Origin: Clostridium_AB sp036639235
GTDB lineage: Bacteria; Bacillota; Clostridia; Clostridiales; Caloramatoraceae
NCBI RefSeq assembly: GCF_036639235.1
Contig: NZ_JAVWJB010000007.1
Span: 1-64,000, forward strand
DNA length: 64,000 nt
Direction: 5' to 3'
A program made the position numbers and the translations under genes. The notes beneath the pieces are model-generated. The model was not told where the DNA came from. It did not search any database and saw only the letters and a list, made by a program, of their open reading frames with translations. This document shows, piece after piece, positions 24,063 to 33,037 of the stretch; within the stretch, counting starts at the first letter, position 1, and every line of letters starts with the position of its first letter.

Positions 24063-25613
24063 CTATTTTGCGTATTCAATTGCCCTAACTTCTCTAATTA
24101 GGTTAACCTTGATTTGTCCTGGATATTCAAGTTCACTTTCGATTCTCTTTACAATATCTCTTGCCATTTGCATAGTTTCAAGATCAGTTATCTGTTCTGG
24201 CTTAACCATTATTCTAACTTCACGTCCTGCTTGTATAGCATAAGACTTTTCAACACCGTCAAATGAATCGGCAATTTCTTCAAGCTTTTGTAATCTCTTT
24301 ATATATGCTTCAAGAGTTTCTCTTCTCGCACCAGGTCTAGCTGCGGAAATAGCGTCAGCTGCTTGAACTAGAACAGCTTCGATTGTTTGAGGTTCAACAT
24401 CAGCATGATGTGCAGCAATTGCATGAACTATTGTAGATGACTCACCAAACTTCTTAGCAAGATCACTTCCAATAAGTGCGTGTGGTCCTTCCACCTCATG
24501 ATCAACAGCTTTACCAATATCATGTAATAATCCAGCTCTTTTAGCTAGAGTAACGTCAGCTCCAATTTCAGCTGCCATAAGACCTGCTAAATTAGATACT
24601 TCGATTGAGTGCTTAAGAACATTTTGTCCGTAACTTGTTCTATACTTAAGTCTTCCAAGTAGTCTTATAAGTTCTGAATGAAGTCCGTGAACACCAGTTT
24701 CAAAGGTTGCTTGTTCACCTTGTTCTCTGATTTCGTTTTCTACTTCTTTTCTTGCCTTTTCAACCATTTCTTCAATTCTAGCAGGATGTATTCTTCCATC
24801 AGTGATAAGCTTTTCTAGAGCAATTCTAGCCACTTCTCTTCTAATAGGATCGAATCCTGATAGAATTACTGCTTCAGGAGTATCATCTATAATAAGATCT
24901 ATTCCTGTTAAAGTCTCAAGTGTACGAATATTTCTTCCTTCACGACCAATGATTCTTCCCTTCATCTCGTCGTTTGGAAGTGCTACTACAGATACTGTAG
25001 TTTCAGCTACGTGATCAGCAGCACATCTTTGAATAGCACAAGTAATAACTTCACGTGCCTTCTTATCTGCTTCCTCACGGGCCTTTGATTCAATATCTTT
25101 AATCATAATAGCTACTTCGTGTCTTACTTCTTTCTCAACGTTACTTAAAAGTATTTGTTTTGCCTCATCAACAGTTAATCCAGCAAGTTTCTCTAGTTCT
25201 TCTACTTGCTTTTTGTATACACCATTAACTTCTTCTTGAAGCTTCTGTACATCTAACTGTTTCTTTGATAAATTTTCTTCTCTTTGTTCTAGTGATTCAA
25301 CTTTCTTATCAAGAGTTTCCTCACGTTGAATTAATCTTCGTTCCATTCTTTGAAGTTCGTTTCTTCTTTCACGAACTTCTTTTTCGTATTCGACTCTAAG
25401 TTTATGAACTTCTTCCTTGGCTTCAATTATAGCTTCCTTCTTTTTAGAATCAGCTTCTTTCTCAGCATCAGTAACCATTCTCTTTGCAGTTGCTTCTGCA
25501 TTGTTAAGCTTACCTTCAGCGATATTCTTTCTGATTATGTATCCAATAATAAGGCCTATAATAACTCCACCAGATATCATTAACCAAGTTGCTGCATTAG
25601 GAATAAAAAACAC
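24063..25613 (-). CDS. rny: Ribonuclease Y
   Basis: Membrane-anchored endoribonuclease that starts mRNA decay in Firmicutes. In order: an N-terminal membrane helix (MISGGVIIGLIIGYIIRK), a long coiled coil of about 170 residues, a KH domain (GRIIGREGRNIRTLE), an HD domain with HDIGKA, and a C-terminal domain. The longest frame begins at ATG 25676 without a ribosome site. A strong AAGGGAGGTG lies at 25620-25611. Possible starts are GTG 25613, inside that site and entered here (516 residues); ATT 25604, at ideal spacing; and ATG 25580, which would cut into the anchor. A consensus promoter lies upstream. Confidence 0.93.
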   Translation of the reverse strand: MFFIPNAATWLMISGGVIIGLIIGYIIRKNIAEGKLNNAEATAKRMVTDAEKEADSKKKEAIIEAKEEVHKLRVEYEKEVRERRNELQRMERRLIQREETLDKKVESLEQREENLSKKQLDVQKLQEEVNGVYKKQVEELEKLAGLTVDEAKQILLSNVEKEVRHEVAIMIKDIESKAREEADKKAREVITCAIQRCAADHVAETTVSVVALPNDEMKGRIIGREGRNIRTLETLTGIDLIIDDTPEAVILSGFDPIRREVARIALEKLITDGRIHPARIEEMVEKARKEVENEIREQGEQATFETGVHGLHSELIRLLGRLKYRTSYGQNVLKHSIEVSNLAGLMAAEIGADVTLAKRAGLLHDIGKAVDHEVEGPHALIGSDLAKKFGESSTIVHAIAAHHADVEPQTIEAVLVQAADAISAARPGARRETLEAYIKRLQKLEEIADSFDGVEKSYAIQAGREVRIMVKPEQITDLETMQMARDIVKRIESELEYPGQIKVNLIREVRAIEYAK

Positions 25614-25917
25614 CTCCCTTAATTGAGCAGAAAATACCTGGGCTCTAGAAACTCGTCTCTTATTCTTTAGAAGCATAAAATAATGAATTTAATCATAATT
25701 AAACCATTATTTGTATTTATTTTATTATAGTTTTAATCTTATGTCAAGTTTACAAATATTCTATTAACTAATTCAAAATCTTTAAAAGCCTAGATATATC
25801 AATTGATTTAAAATTTGTAAGAATTTTCTTTTTATTGTTATTTTCTATTTTAAAATAAAGAATATGTATGTAGTTAATAGTGAAACTTTATTCAGTATTA
25901 AACTAATTTTTACATTT
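25614..25917. other. Spacer between recX and rny
   Basis: AT-rich, containing the rny ribosome site and promoter. The part next to recX shows no clear terminator and no reading frame I would support. Confidence 0.5.
25719..25747 (-). promoter_or_regulatory. rny: rny promoter
   Basis: Minus strand: TTGACA (25747-25742), 17-base spacer, TAAAAT (25724-25719), about 100 bases before the ribosome site. Confidence 0.72.
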
Positions 25918-26517
25918 CTAAATGTTTTTAATTAGATTTAGAATAATAGAACTTGAAAATCCCCTTGAACACAAATATCTATATATTTTTTCCTTTTTCT
26001 TCGGATCATTTTCTAGGGTCTTAAGTTTTTTTTCTAATAGAGACTTAGCTGAATTATATTCTATCTCTTCATCAAAGTCTAAGTTATCAATAATGTTTTT
26101 TGAAATACCTTTTTGTTTAAGTGAATATATAATCTTATTCTTCCCTTGTTTTTTATATTTTTCAAGATATGTAGTTTGATTTTTTGCATATTTTTCGTCA
26201 TTAATAAAGTTATAGTTATGAAGTTTTTCAATAACATATTCAATAACATCATCACTATACCCTTTTTTAGAAAGCTTATTTTTTACTTCTTTAGAAGTAA
26301 CATCTCGATAGCTAACTATATCAAGTGCCTTATTGTAGGCTTCAATCTTAGATTCTTCCGTAATTATACTAAATAGCTCAGATGGATTAATATCCATCTC
26401 TGCTTTAAGCTTATTCTTTACAATTATATCAATTGAAACCTTTAATTTATTTCCATCTTCCATTTCAAGTATATATTTGTCGGTCCACTTATCCTTATTA
26501 ATAGATAATATAATCAT
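25918..26517 (-). CDS. recX: Recombination regulator RecX
   Basis: A 199-residue all-helical protein that binds RecA filaments and limits RecA activity. It shows the repeated three-helix modules of the family (SYRDVTSKEVKNKLSKKGYS, FINDEKYAKN, GISKNIIDNL, RYLCSRGFSS). It lies 54 bases downstream of recA on the same strand, with a hairpin terminator between them, so it is probably expressed as partial readthrough from recA. The start follows AAGGAGTAATT. Confidence 0.92.
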   Translation of the reverse strand: MIILSINKDKWTDKYILEMEDGNKLKVSIDIIVKNKLKAEMDINPSELFSIITEESKIEAYNKALDIVSYRDVTSKEVKNKLSKKGYSDDVIEYVIEKLHNYNFINDEKYAKNQTTYLEKYKKQGKNKIIYSLKQKGISKNIIDNLDFDEEIEYNSAKSLLEKKLKTLENDPKKKEKIYRYLCSRGFSSSIILNLIKNI

Positions 26518-26529
26518 AATTACTCCTTA

Positions 26530-26566
26530 AAACAAAATTAAGCATTCAAAATGAATGCTTAATTAA
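26530..26566 (-). terminator. Terminator or attenuator between recA and recX
   Basis: Twelve-base perfect arms (26536-26547 and 26553-26564) with a 5-base loop and TTTTGTTTT on the minus strand. It would keep recX lower than recA, as known for recA-recX pairs in other bacteria. Confidence 0.82.
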
Positions 26567-26571
26567 AAATA

Positions 26572-27612
26572 TTACTTAGTTTCTGATTTAACATCTATTG
26601 TAGCTGCTACCTGTTGATCTGAAACTGGTAGGTTATGCTTTTGTCTAATCTTAGTATCTATTTCAATTGCAATAGCTGGATTTTCCTTAAGGAATACCTT
26701 AGCATTTTCTCTACCTTGACCAATCTTCTGGTCATTATATGAGAACCATGCACCGCTTTTTTGAATTATTTCATTAGCTACACCAGCATCAAGAATTCCA
26801 CCTACTCTTGAAATACCTTCACCATACATAATATCAAATTCTGCTATTTTAAATGGAGGTGCTACCTTGTTTTTAACTATCTTAACTCTTGTTCTATTAC
26901 CAACAATTTCGTCACTTTGCTTAATAGAATCAATTCTTCTAACATCAAGTCTTACTGATGAGTAGAACTTAAGCGCACGTCCTCCAGTAGTAGTTTCAGG
27001 GTTACCAAACATAACTCCAACCTTCTCACGAAGCTGATTAATAAATATAGCAACACAGTTTGACTTATTAATAGCACCAGCAAGCTTTCTAAGAGCTTGT
27101 GACATAAGTCTAGCTTGAAGACCAATGTGTGAGTCACCCATCTCTCCTTCAATTTCAGCTTTAGGAACAAGTGCTGCAACTGAGTCAACAACAATAACAT
27201 CAACTGCTCCACTTCTAACAAGTGCTTCAGCAATCTCTAGAGCTTGCTCTCCAGTATCTGGCTGTGAGACTATAAGATCCTCAGTATTAACTCCAAGGTT
27301 TCTTGCATATTGTGGGTCTAGAGCGTGTTCTGCGTCAACAAAGGCTGCTGTTCCACCGTTCTTCTGTGACTCAGCTATAATATGTAGGGCCACAGTTGTC
27401 TTACCTGAACTTTCAGGTCCGTATATCTCAACGATTCTTCCCTTAGGTACTCCCCCTATTCCAAGAGCAATATCAAGGTCTAAAGATCCTGTAGAAATAG
27501 ATTCAAGATTTAGTTTTGAATCCTGTCCAAGTTTCATAATAGAACCTTTACCGAATTGTTTCTCTATCTGTCCAAGGGCAAGTTCAAGTGCTTTTTGTTT
27601 TTCTACGTTCAT
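26572..27612 (-). CDS. recA: Recombinase RecA
   Basis: Forms ATP-dependent filaments on single-stranded DNA, catalyses strand exchange and triggers LexA cleavage. Walker A is GPESSGKT at 65-72; AFVDAEHALDP, VIVVDSVAALVPK and the L2 segment with ETTTGGRALKFYSS are intact. At 346 residues it is full length without an intein. The start is preceded by AGGAAGGATTGATTAG. A consensus promoter followed at once by a perfect LexA site makes it SOS-controlled. Confidence 0.98.
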   Translation of the reverse strand: MNVEKQKALELALGQIEKQFGKGSIMKLGQDSKLNLESISTGSLDLDIALGIGGVPKGRIVEIYGPESSGKTTVALHIIAESQKNGGTAAFVDAEHALDPQYARNLGVNTEDLIVSQPDTGEQALEIAEALVRSGAVDVIVVDSVAALVPKAEIEGEMGDSHIGLQARLMSQALRKLAGAINKSNCVAIFINQLREKVGVMFGNPETTTGGRALKFYSSVRLDVRRIDSIKQSDEIVGNRTRVKIVKNKVAPPFKIAEFDIMYGEGISRVGGILDAGVANEIIQKSGAWFSYNDQKIGQGRENAKVFLKENPAIAIEIDTKIRQKHNLPVSDQQVAATIDVKSETK

Positions 27613-27634
27613 CTAATCAATCCTTCCTATCAAC

Positions 27635-27648
27635 CGAACACTAGTTCT
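27635..27648. promoter_or_regulatory. LexA operator of recA
   Basis: CGAACACTAGTTCT contains perfect GAAC-N4-GTTC and lies just downstream of the recA -10, around the expected transcript start. Confidence 0.85.
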
Positions 27649-27656
27649 TTTTTTAT

Positions 27657-27685
27657 ATTATAATATGTATTACTAGAACTGTCAA
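27657..27685 (-). promoter_or_regulatory. recA: recA promoter
   Basis: Minus strand: TTGACA (27685-27680), 17-base spacer, TATAAT (27662-27657), a perfect SigA consensus. Confidence 0.9.
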
Positions 27686-27748
27686 AGACTATTTTTAAAA
27701 TTTTACCAATCTATTTAAAATCATAGCCATATTAAATTTATTTATACA

Positions 27749-27781
27749 TTACCCCCTATTTTTATATAAAATAGGGGGTAA
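27749..27781. terminator. Hairpin between pgsA and recA
   Basis: Fourteen-base perfect arms with five consecutive G-C pairs (27749-27762 and 27768-27781) and a 5-base loop. The minus-strand tail is only moderately T-rich (TGTATAAATAAATTT), but position and strength fit the end of the rimO-pgsA transcript. Confidence 0.65.
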
Positions 27782-27784
27782 CGG

Positions 27785-28303
27785 TTAACTTTTAGTATTT
27801 AGTACTTGCTTATTTTTAATGATATAGTCTACACCAGAAATAACGGTAGTTATTAATGCTATTACAACTAATACATTGTAATAAGGCATATTAACTAGTG
27901 AAGCTACCACCGCTACCATTTGGGTAACTGTTTTAAATTTTCCCCATTTGCTAGCTGCAATAACTATACCGTCACTTGCAGCAACAGCACGAAGCCCTGT
28001 TATAATAAGTTCTCTTGCTATAATAACCATAACAATCCAACCATCAACCCTATTAAGCTCTACTAGTGATATTAGGGCTGCTATAACCATTAACTTGTCT
28101 GCTAGTGGGTCTAAAAACTTTCCGAACTTAGTAACCTGATTTCTACTTCTTGCTATATATCCATCGAGCCAATCCGTAAACGCTGCGAATATAAATATAG
28201 ATGTAGCAACTAAAGTATGGTATTTAAAGTTACAGTAAATTAAAACTAAGAATAATGGTATTAATATTATTCTAAAAGTTGTAATTTTATTTGCTAGATT
28301 CAT
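27785..28303 (-). CDS. pgsA: CDP-diacylglycerol-glycerol-3-phosphate 3-phosphatidyltransferase
   Basis: Makes phosphatidylglycerophosphate, the committed step to anionic phospholipids, in the cytoplasmic membrane. The CDP-alcohol motif DG-x2-AR-x8-G-x3-D-x3-D is complete (DWLDGYIARSRNQ, then GKFLDPLADK), and about four membrane helices follow. I place the start at ATG 28303, behind AGGAG; the upstream ATG 28312 touches that site. This gives 172 residues. It overlaps the end of rimO by 17 bases and is translationally coupled to it. Confidence 0.95.
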   Translation of the reverse strand: MNLANKITTFRIILIPLFLVLIYCNFKYHTLVATSIFIFAAFTDWLDGYIARSRNQVTKFGKFLDPLADKLMVIAALISLVELNRVDGWIVMVIIARELIITGLRAVAASDGIVIAASKWGKFKTVTQMVAVVASLVNMPYYNVLVVIALITTVISGVDYIIKNKQVLNTKS

Positions 28304-29627
28304 TATCAACATCTCCTATTAAATCATAAGTATATGCTTTTTCTATTTTTACACTTACAATATCTCCAGGATTAATTTCAATAGATGAATTTACATAAAC
28401 ATTTTGATCTATTGAAGGTGCATCCTGATATGTTCTACCATAATATTGATTATTATCACTTTTTCCTTCAATTAATACCTTCATAACAGTTCCAACAAGC
28501 TTCTTGTTGTTTTCAAGAGAGTTAACTGATTGAAGTTGCATAAGTGTATTTTTACGCTTTTCTTTAGTTTCTTCATCAAGTTGATTATCAAGTGTAGCTG
28601 CATGTGTTCCATCTTCAGGTGAATAAGTAAATATACCTACTCTATCTAAAAGATTCATCTTAATAAGCTCCTTAAGCTCTTCAAAATCTTCTTGAGTTTC
28701 CCCAGGGAACCCAACTATTAATGATGTTCTAACCACAGCATCTGGCATCTTGGTTTTTATTTTGTTAAGAAGAGTTAATATCTCGTTCTTAGAGGTAGTT
28801 CTTCTCATTCCCTTTAGAACATTATCACTAATGTGCTGTATTGGAATATCAAAATATCTACAAACCTTTGAACTGTTTGCTATTGTATCTATAAGCTCAT
28901 CAGTAACATCTTCAGGATAACTATATAGTATACGTACCCATTTAAGATCTTCTATTTTTTCAAGCTCTTTTAGAAGCTCTGGTAACTTTCTTTCTCCATA
29001 AATATCCTTACCATACTTTGTTGTATCTTGAGCAACTAATATGATTTCTTTTACGCCCTGCTCTGTTAAATCACGAACTTCCTGAATAATACCATCCATT
29101 TGTCTACTTCTAAATCTTCCACGTAGTCTAGGTATTATGCAGTAACTACACTTATTATTACATCCCTCAGCTATCTTTACATATCCATAGTGTGAAGGAG
29201 TAGATAAAATTCTTTTCTCGTAGTCAAGATCATAATTAATGCTTCCTGTTGAAACAATTCCACTTTCCCCATTTAGAGTCTTGGTAACTATTTCAGCAAT
29301 TTGACGATAAGTACCTGTTCCCACAATAGCGTCAATTTCAGGAATTTCACACATAAGATCATCTTTATATCTTTCCGCCATACATCCTGTAACTATTACA
29401 GATTTACAACGTCCTGAATCCTTATTTTCAGACATTTCAAGTATAGTATTTATAGATTCCTCCTTAGCAGAATCTATAAACCCACAAGTATTAACAATTA
29501 TTACATCTGCTGTTTTAGGGTCAGTTACTAACTTGTGTCCTTCTTTTGCTAATATGGAAAGCATTATTTCTGCATCTACTCTATTCTTATCACAGCCTAA
29601 TGAAACCATACCTATATTATAGCCCAT
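28287..29627 (-). CDS. rimO: Ribosomal protein S12 methylthiotransferase RimO
   Basis: Radical-SAM enzyme that methylthiolates an aspartate of ribosomal protein S12. The N-terminal cluster cysteines lie in SLGCDKNRVDAE, NTCGFIDSA and TGCMAERYK; the radical-SAM cluster is CNNKCSYC. A TRAM domain ends the protein. SLGCDKN and the IPRLRGRFRSR form distinguish it from MiaB. The start follows TAGGAGGATTTGAC. It heads a two-gene unit with pgsA; the 172 bases upstream show no promoter I can name with confidence. Confidence 0.96.
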   Translation of the reverse strand: MGYNIGMVSLGCDKNRVDAEIMLSILAKEGHKLVTDPKTADVIIVNTCGFIDSAKEESINTILEMSENKDSGRCKSVIVTGCMAERYKDDLMCEIPEIDAIVGTGTYRQIAEIVTKTLNGESGIVSTGSINYDLDYEKRILSTPSHYGYVKIAEGCNNKCSYCIIPRLRGRFRSRQMDGIIQEVRDLTEQGVKEIILVAQDTTKYGKDIYGERKLPELLKELEKIEDLKWVRILYSYPEDVTDELIDTIANSSKVCRYFDIPIQHISDNVLKGMRRTTSKNEILTLLNKIKTKMPDAVVRTSLIVGFPGETQEDFEELKELIKMNLLDRVGIFTYSPEDGTHAATLDNQLDEETKEKRKNTLMQLQSVNSLENNKKLVGTVMKVLIEGKSDNNQYYGRTYQDAPSIDQNVYVNSSIEINPGDIVSVKIEKAYTYDLIGDVDNESSK

Positions 29628-29799
29628 GTCAAATCCTCCTAATGCTTATTTCCTTGGAAATATTCTGTTTTTCCATAAGATAACAAGCTCTTTCTTCTTT
29701 TTGCTTAATATTTTAAATACTAACAGTATATGATATTATGCGACAGTACATCTTAATAAATAATATCAAATTTGCGATTTAACTACAACTATTAGAAGT

Positions 29800-32091
29800 C
29801 TATTCATCATAATTTGATAGGTCATCCTTTGAAATAAGCACCTGTCTTGGCTTACTTCCTTCCTGGGGACCTACTATTCCTCGTTGCTCCATTGACTCTA
29901 TAAGTCTAGATGCTCTGTTAAATCCTATTCTGAGCCTTCTTTGCAGCATAGATGCTGATGCTTGACCATAGTCAACAGCTACTTGAATTGCTTCATTAAG
30001 TAGCACGTCATCATCTTCATCTATATGCTTAGATTCAGGCTTAATCTTATCGATTTCTTCAATAGCTTCTTCTGAGTATTCTTCATCTGAGGATTCTTTA
30101 AGGAAGTTAACTATATTCTCAACATCCTCTTCAGATATAAATGCACCCTGTACTCTAATTGGCTTATTTTCACCTATCGGAAGAAATAGCATATCCCCTC
30201 GTCCAAGAAGTTTTTCTGCACCGCCCATATCAAGGATTGTTCTAGAATCTGTCTGGCTTGATACTGCAAATGATATTCTACTTGGTATATTAGCTTTAAT
30301 AACCCCTGTAATAACATCCACAGATGGTCTTTGCGTAGCTATAATTAGATGCAGACCTGCTGCTCTAGCCATCTGTGAAAGTCTACAAATTGAGTCTTCA
30401 ACATCTGATGGAGATGCCATCATAAGATCAGCAAGCTCATCAATTATTATAACTATTTTAGGCATTTTCTTACCTATGCCCTTTGTTTTAACTAAATTAT
30501 TATATCCATCAATGTTTCTAACACTATTTTCAGCAAATATTTTGTATCTATCATTCATTTCATTTACTGCCCAGTATAAAGCTGATGCAGCTTTTTTAGG
30601 ATCAGTTACAACAGGAATTAGTAGGTGTGGAATTCCATTATAAATAGAAAGTTCAACAACCTTAGGATCAATCATTATCATTTTTACATCCTCAGGAGAT
30701 GATTTATAAATAAGACTTGTTATAAGAGTATTTATACAAACACTCTTACCTGATCCTGTAGCACCTGCAATAAGTAAATGAGGCATCTTTCCTATATCAG
30801 TTACCATACACTTACCTGTAATATCTTTTCCTAGTGCAAAACTAAGATTTGAACCAAATTCAATAAATTCGTGTGATTCAATTACTTCTCTAAGGGATAC
30901 CGGTGATACATTTTTGTTTGGAACCTCAATTCCAACTGCTGCCTTACCTGGTATTGGGGCTTCAATTCTAACTGATGAAGTTGCAAGTGACAATGCTAAG
31001 TCATCAGAAAGATTAACTATTTTACTAACCTTAACACCAGGACTTGGTTGAAGTTCATATCTTGTAACCGATGGTCCACGCCTAACTTGCATAACTTTTG
31101 CATCAACATTAAAACTTTGAAGAGTATCCTCAAGTAATTTAGCATTTTCAAGAAGACTTTTCTTATCATCCTGATTATTAGTTGAATTTATCTCACCAAG
31201 TAATTTAATATCAGGAAAAATATATTCCTTTTCTATTATTTCCGTATTAATTGACTCAATAGAATCTATTATTGTTACTGCTGATTCCTTTTCTACTTTA
31301 GAAGTTTTAACTTCTTTCTTAGCTGAAACATTTGAATCCATAACAGTATAGAAAGGCTTACTTATATCCTCTTCCTTTTTATCCTTTTCAAATGAATCAA
31401 ATATTTTAATATCCTCATCAATCGAGGCTGATTTTTCATCTTCATCAATTATAATACTAGATGGCTTATCTTCAGTTTTATTAGGAACTTTTTCCTTAAC
31501 CTTTTTAGCTGCTTCTGCACCATAATTAAATGTGTTTCTAATCTTATCTATGATTATGTATAAAATATCTACTAATGATACCTCTGTAATTATAATTGTT
31601 AAAATAATTCCTATACATATAAGTATTATATATGTTCCAACACTACCAAACATTAAAATTAGTGGAAGAGCTATTAATTCAGATATTATACCTCCCCCCA
31701 TTTTTTCCATTCCAAGCTGAGCTGAATATGTTAATTTTTCTATAAATCCTACCTGACTTTCCCCTAGGGAATAACCAACATGTATCATTGTAATAATTGT
31801 TATTACAAACAAACTTATACATATAAATTTCTTTTCAATTAACATATATCCTTTTTTTAGTATAAATAAAATTGATGTACCTAGCATTACAATAGGTATT
31901 AAATAGGAAGTTATACCAAATAAGCTGAATATTAAATCTCTCATCCATACACCAATAAGCCCTGATGGCTTTATATATATACTAAATCCTACTAATATTG
32001 AAAATGCAAACAGAAAAAGTCCATATATTTCTGTTTTATATCTTTCCGTAATAGAATCCTTTTGTTTTTTATGTTTATTATTTCTTGGCAA
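29800..32091 (-). CDS. spoIIIE: DNA translocase FtsK/SpoIIIE
   Basis: Membrane-anchored motor that pumps DNA through the division or sporulation septum. About four membrane helices occupy residues 20-185. A charged linker leads to the motor, with Walker A GATGSGKS near 440 and Walker B VIIIDELADLM. The C-terminal gamma winged helix (QASASMLQRRLRIGFNRASR) reads polar DNA signals. At 763 residues it is of SpoIIIE size. The start is TTG 32091 behind AAGGGTGGTG. It lies in the Bacillus-like order dapG-tepA-spoIIIE, separated from tepA by a terminator. Confidence 0.95.
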   Translation of the reverse strand: MPRNNKHKKQKDSITERYKTEIYGLFLFAFSILVGFSIYIKPSGLIGVWMRDLIFSLFGITSYLIPIVMLGTSILFILKKGYMLIEKKFICISLFVITIITMIHVGYSLGESQVGFIEKLTYSAQLGMEKMGGGIISELIALPLILMFGSVGTYIILICIGIILTIIITEVSLVDILYIIIDKIRNTFNYGAEAAKKVKEKVPNKTEDKPSSIIIDEDEKSASIDEDIKIFDSFEKDKKEEDISKPFYTVMDSNVSAKKEVKTSKVEKESAVTIIDSIESINTEIIEKEYIFPDIKLLGEINSTNNQDDKKSLLENAKLLEDTLQSFNVDAKVMQVRRGPSVTRYELQPSPGVKVSKIVNLSDDLALSLATSSVRIEAPIPGKAAVGIEVPNKNVSPVSLREVIESHEFIEFGSNLSFALGKDITGKCMVTDIGKMPHLLIAGATGSGKSVCINTLITSLIYKSSPEDVKMIMIDPKVVELSIYNGIPHLLIPVVTDPKKAASALYWAVNEMNDRYKIFAENSVRNIDGYNNLVKTKGIGKKMPKIVIIIDELADLMMASPSDVEDSICRLSQMARAAGLHLIIATQRPSVDVITGVIKANIPSRISFAVSSQTDSRTILDMGGAEKLLGRGDMLFLPIGENKPIRVQGAFISEEDVENIVNFLKESSDEEYSEEAIEEIDKIKPESKHIDEDDDVLLNEAIQVAVDYGQASASMLQRRLRIGFNRASRLIESMEQRGIVGPQEGSKPRQVLISKDDLSNYDE

Positions 32092-32171
32092 AACAACACC
32101 ACCCTTAGCTTAATTCTTTAGTCAACTTGAAAACTCCTTTTATAGCTAAATATTTTATAAATAACATAAAT

Positions 32172-32211
32172 AAAAAACTTTGTTAACATATTATATATTA
32201 ACAAAGTTTTT
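32172..32211 (-). terminator. Terminator after tepA
   Basis: Fourteen-base arms (32173-32186 and 32198-32211) with an 11-base loop and a T run on the minus strand. Confidence 0.88.
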
Positions 32212-32218
32212 GTAAAGT

Positions 32219-32944
32219 TTATACCTCTTTTTTTTCCTCTATTAATTCACGAAGCTTATTAAGTGCCTTGCCTATTCCTCCAACTTCTTTAATTATACCA
32301 AGTTCTGTGGCCTTCTCTCCAATAATAATAGTACCAACATCATTTAAAAGCTCATCTGTTTGCATCATAAGGTTATATAGCTTATCTTTAGATATATTTG
32401 AATTACGTGTAATAAAGCTAATAATTCTATCCTGCATCTTATTAAAGTACTCAAATGTTTGAGGGGCACCTATTACAAGCCCATTCATTCTTATTGGATG
32501 TATAATCATTGTGGCAGTAGGCGTAATATATGAATAATCTGTACATACTGCAAGAGGTACCCCTATACTATGACTACCTCCAACAACAAGTGATACTGTT
32601 GGCTTTGTTAATGAGTTTATCATCTCAGATATAGCAAGCCCAGCCTCTACATCACCACCTACAGTATTAAGAACAACTAATACCCCTTTAACCTTAGGGT
32701 TTTGTTCAGCAGCTATAAGTTGAGGTATAACGTGCTCATATCTTGTAGCCTTAGTTTGTGGTGGAAGAACATTATGACCTTCTACTTGACCAATAATATT
32801 AATTGTAAATATATCATCACAGCCATCTGGTATAGCTGCATTTCCTAATTGCTTCAAATTTTCAAGCTTTTCGTTGTTTTCTGCCTGTTTGTCTACAGGA
32901 TTTTTTTCCTGTTCATAATTATTTTTGTTTGAATCTAATACCAA
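32219..32944 (-). CDS. tepA: ClpP-class serine peptidase TepA-like
   Basis: A crotonase/ClpP-fold peptidase. The region VLVVLNTVGGDVEAGL forms the oxyanion side, and the candidate catalytic serine is in VVGGSHSIGVPLA; MIIHPIRM supplies the candidate histidine. The Bacillus orthologue (YmfB/TepA) has been linked to protein export and spore germination, but the substrate is unclear. No signal peptide is seen. I place the start at TTG 32944, six bases after GAGGTG; GTG 32953 is inside that ribosome site. It lies between dapG and spoIIIE as in Bacillus. Confidence 0.88.
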   Translation of the reverse strand: MVLDSNKNNYEQEKNPVDKQAENNEKLENLKQLGNAAIPDGCDDIFTINIIGQVEGHNVLPPQTKATRYEHVIPQLIAAEQNPKVKGVLVVLNTVGGDVEAGLAISEMINSLTKPTVSLVVGGSHSIGVPLAVCTDYSYITPTATMIIHPIRMNGLVIGAPQTFEYFNKMQDRIISFITRNSNISKDKLYNLMMQTDELLNDVGTIIIGEKATELGIIKEVGGIGKALNKLRELIEEKKEV

Positions 32945-33002
32945 GTAAAACACCTCATTTTATTTTTAGTATTAGTTTCTTTAATTTATAAAATAATATG
33001 CT

Positions 33003-33032
33003 AAAAAGGATAGGAAAATATTTTCCTATCCT
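33003..33032 (-). terminator. Terminator after dapG
   Basis: Twelve-base perfect arms (33007-33018 and 33021-33032) with a minimal loop and a T run on the minus strand. Confidence 0.88.
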
Positions 33033-33037
33033 GATTT

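Noticed and set aside
27125..27616. A 163-codon open frame antisense to recA
   Set aside because: It mirrors the codon structure of recA on the other strand and has no ribosome site or recognisable protein features.
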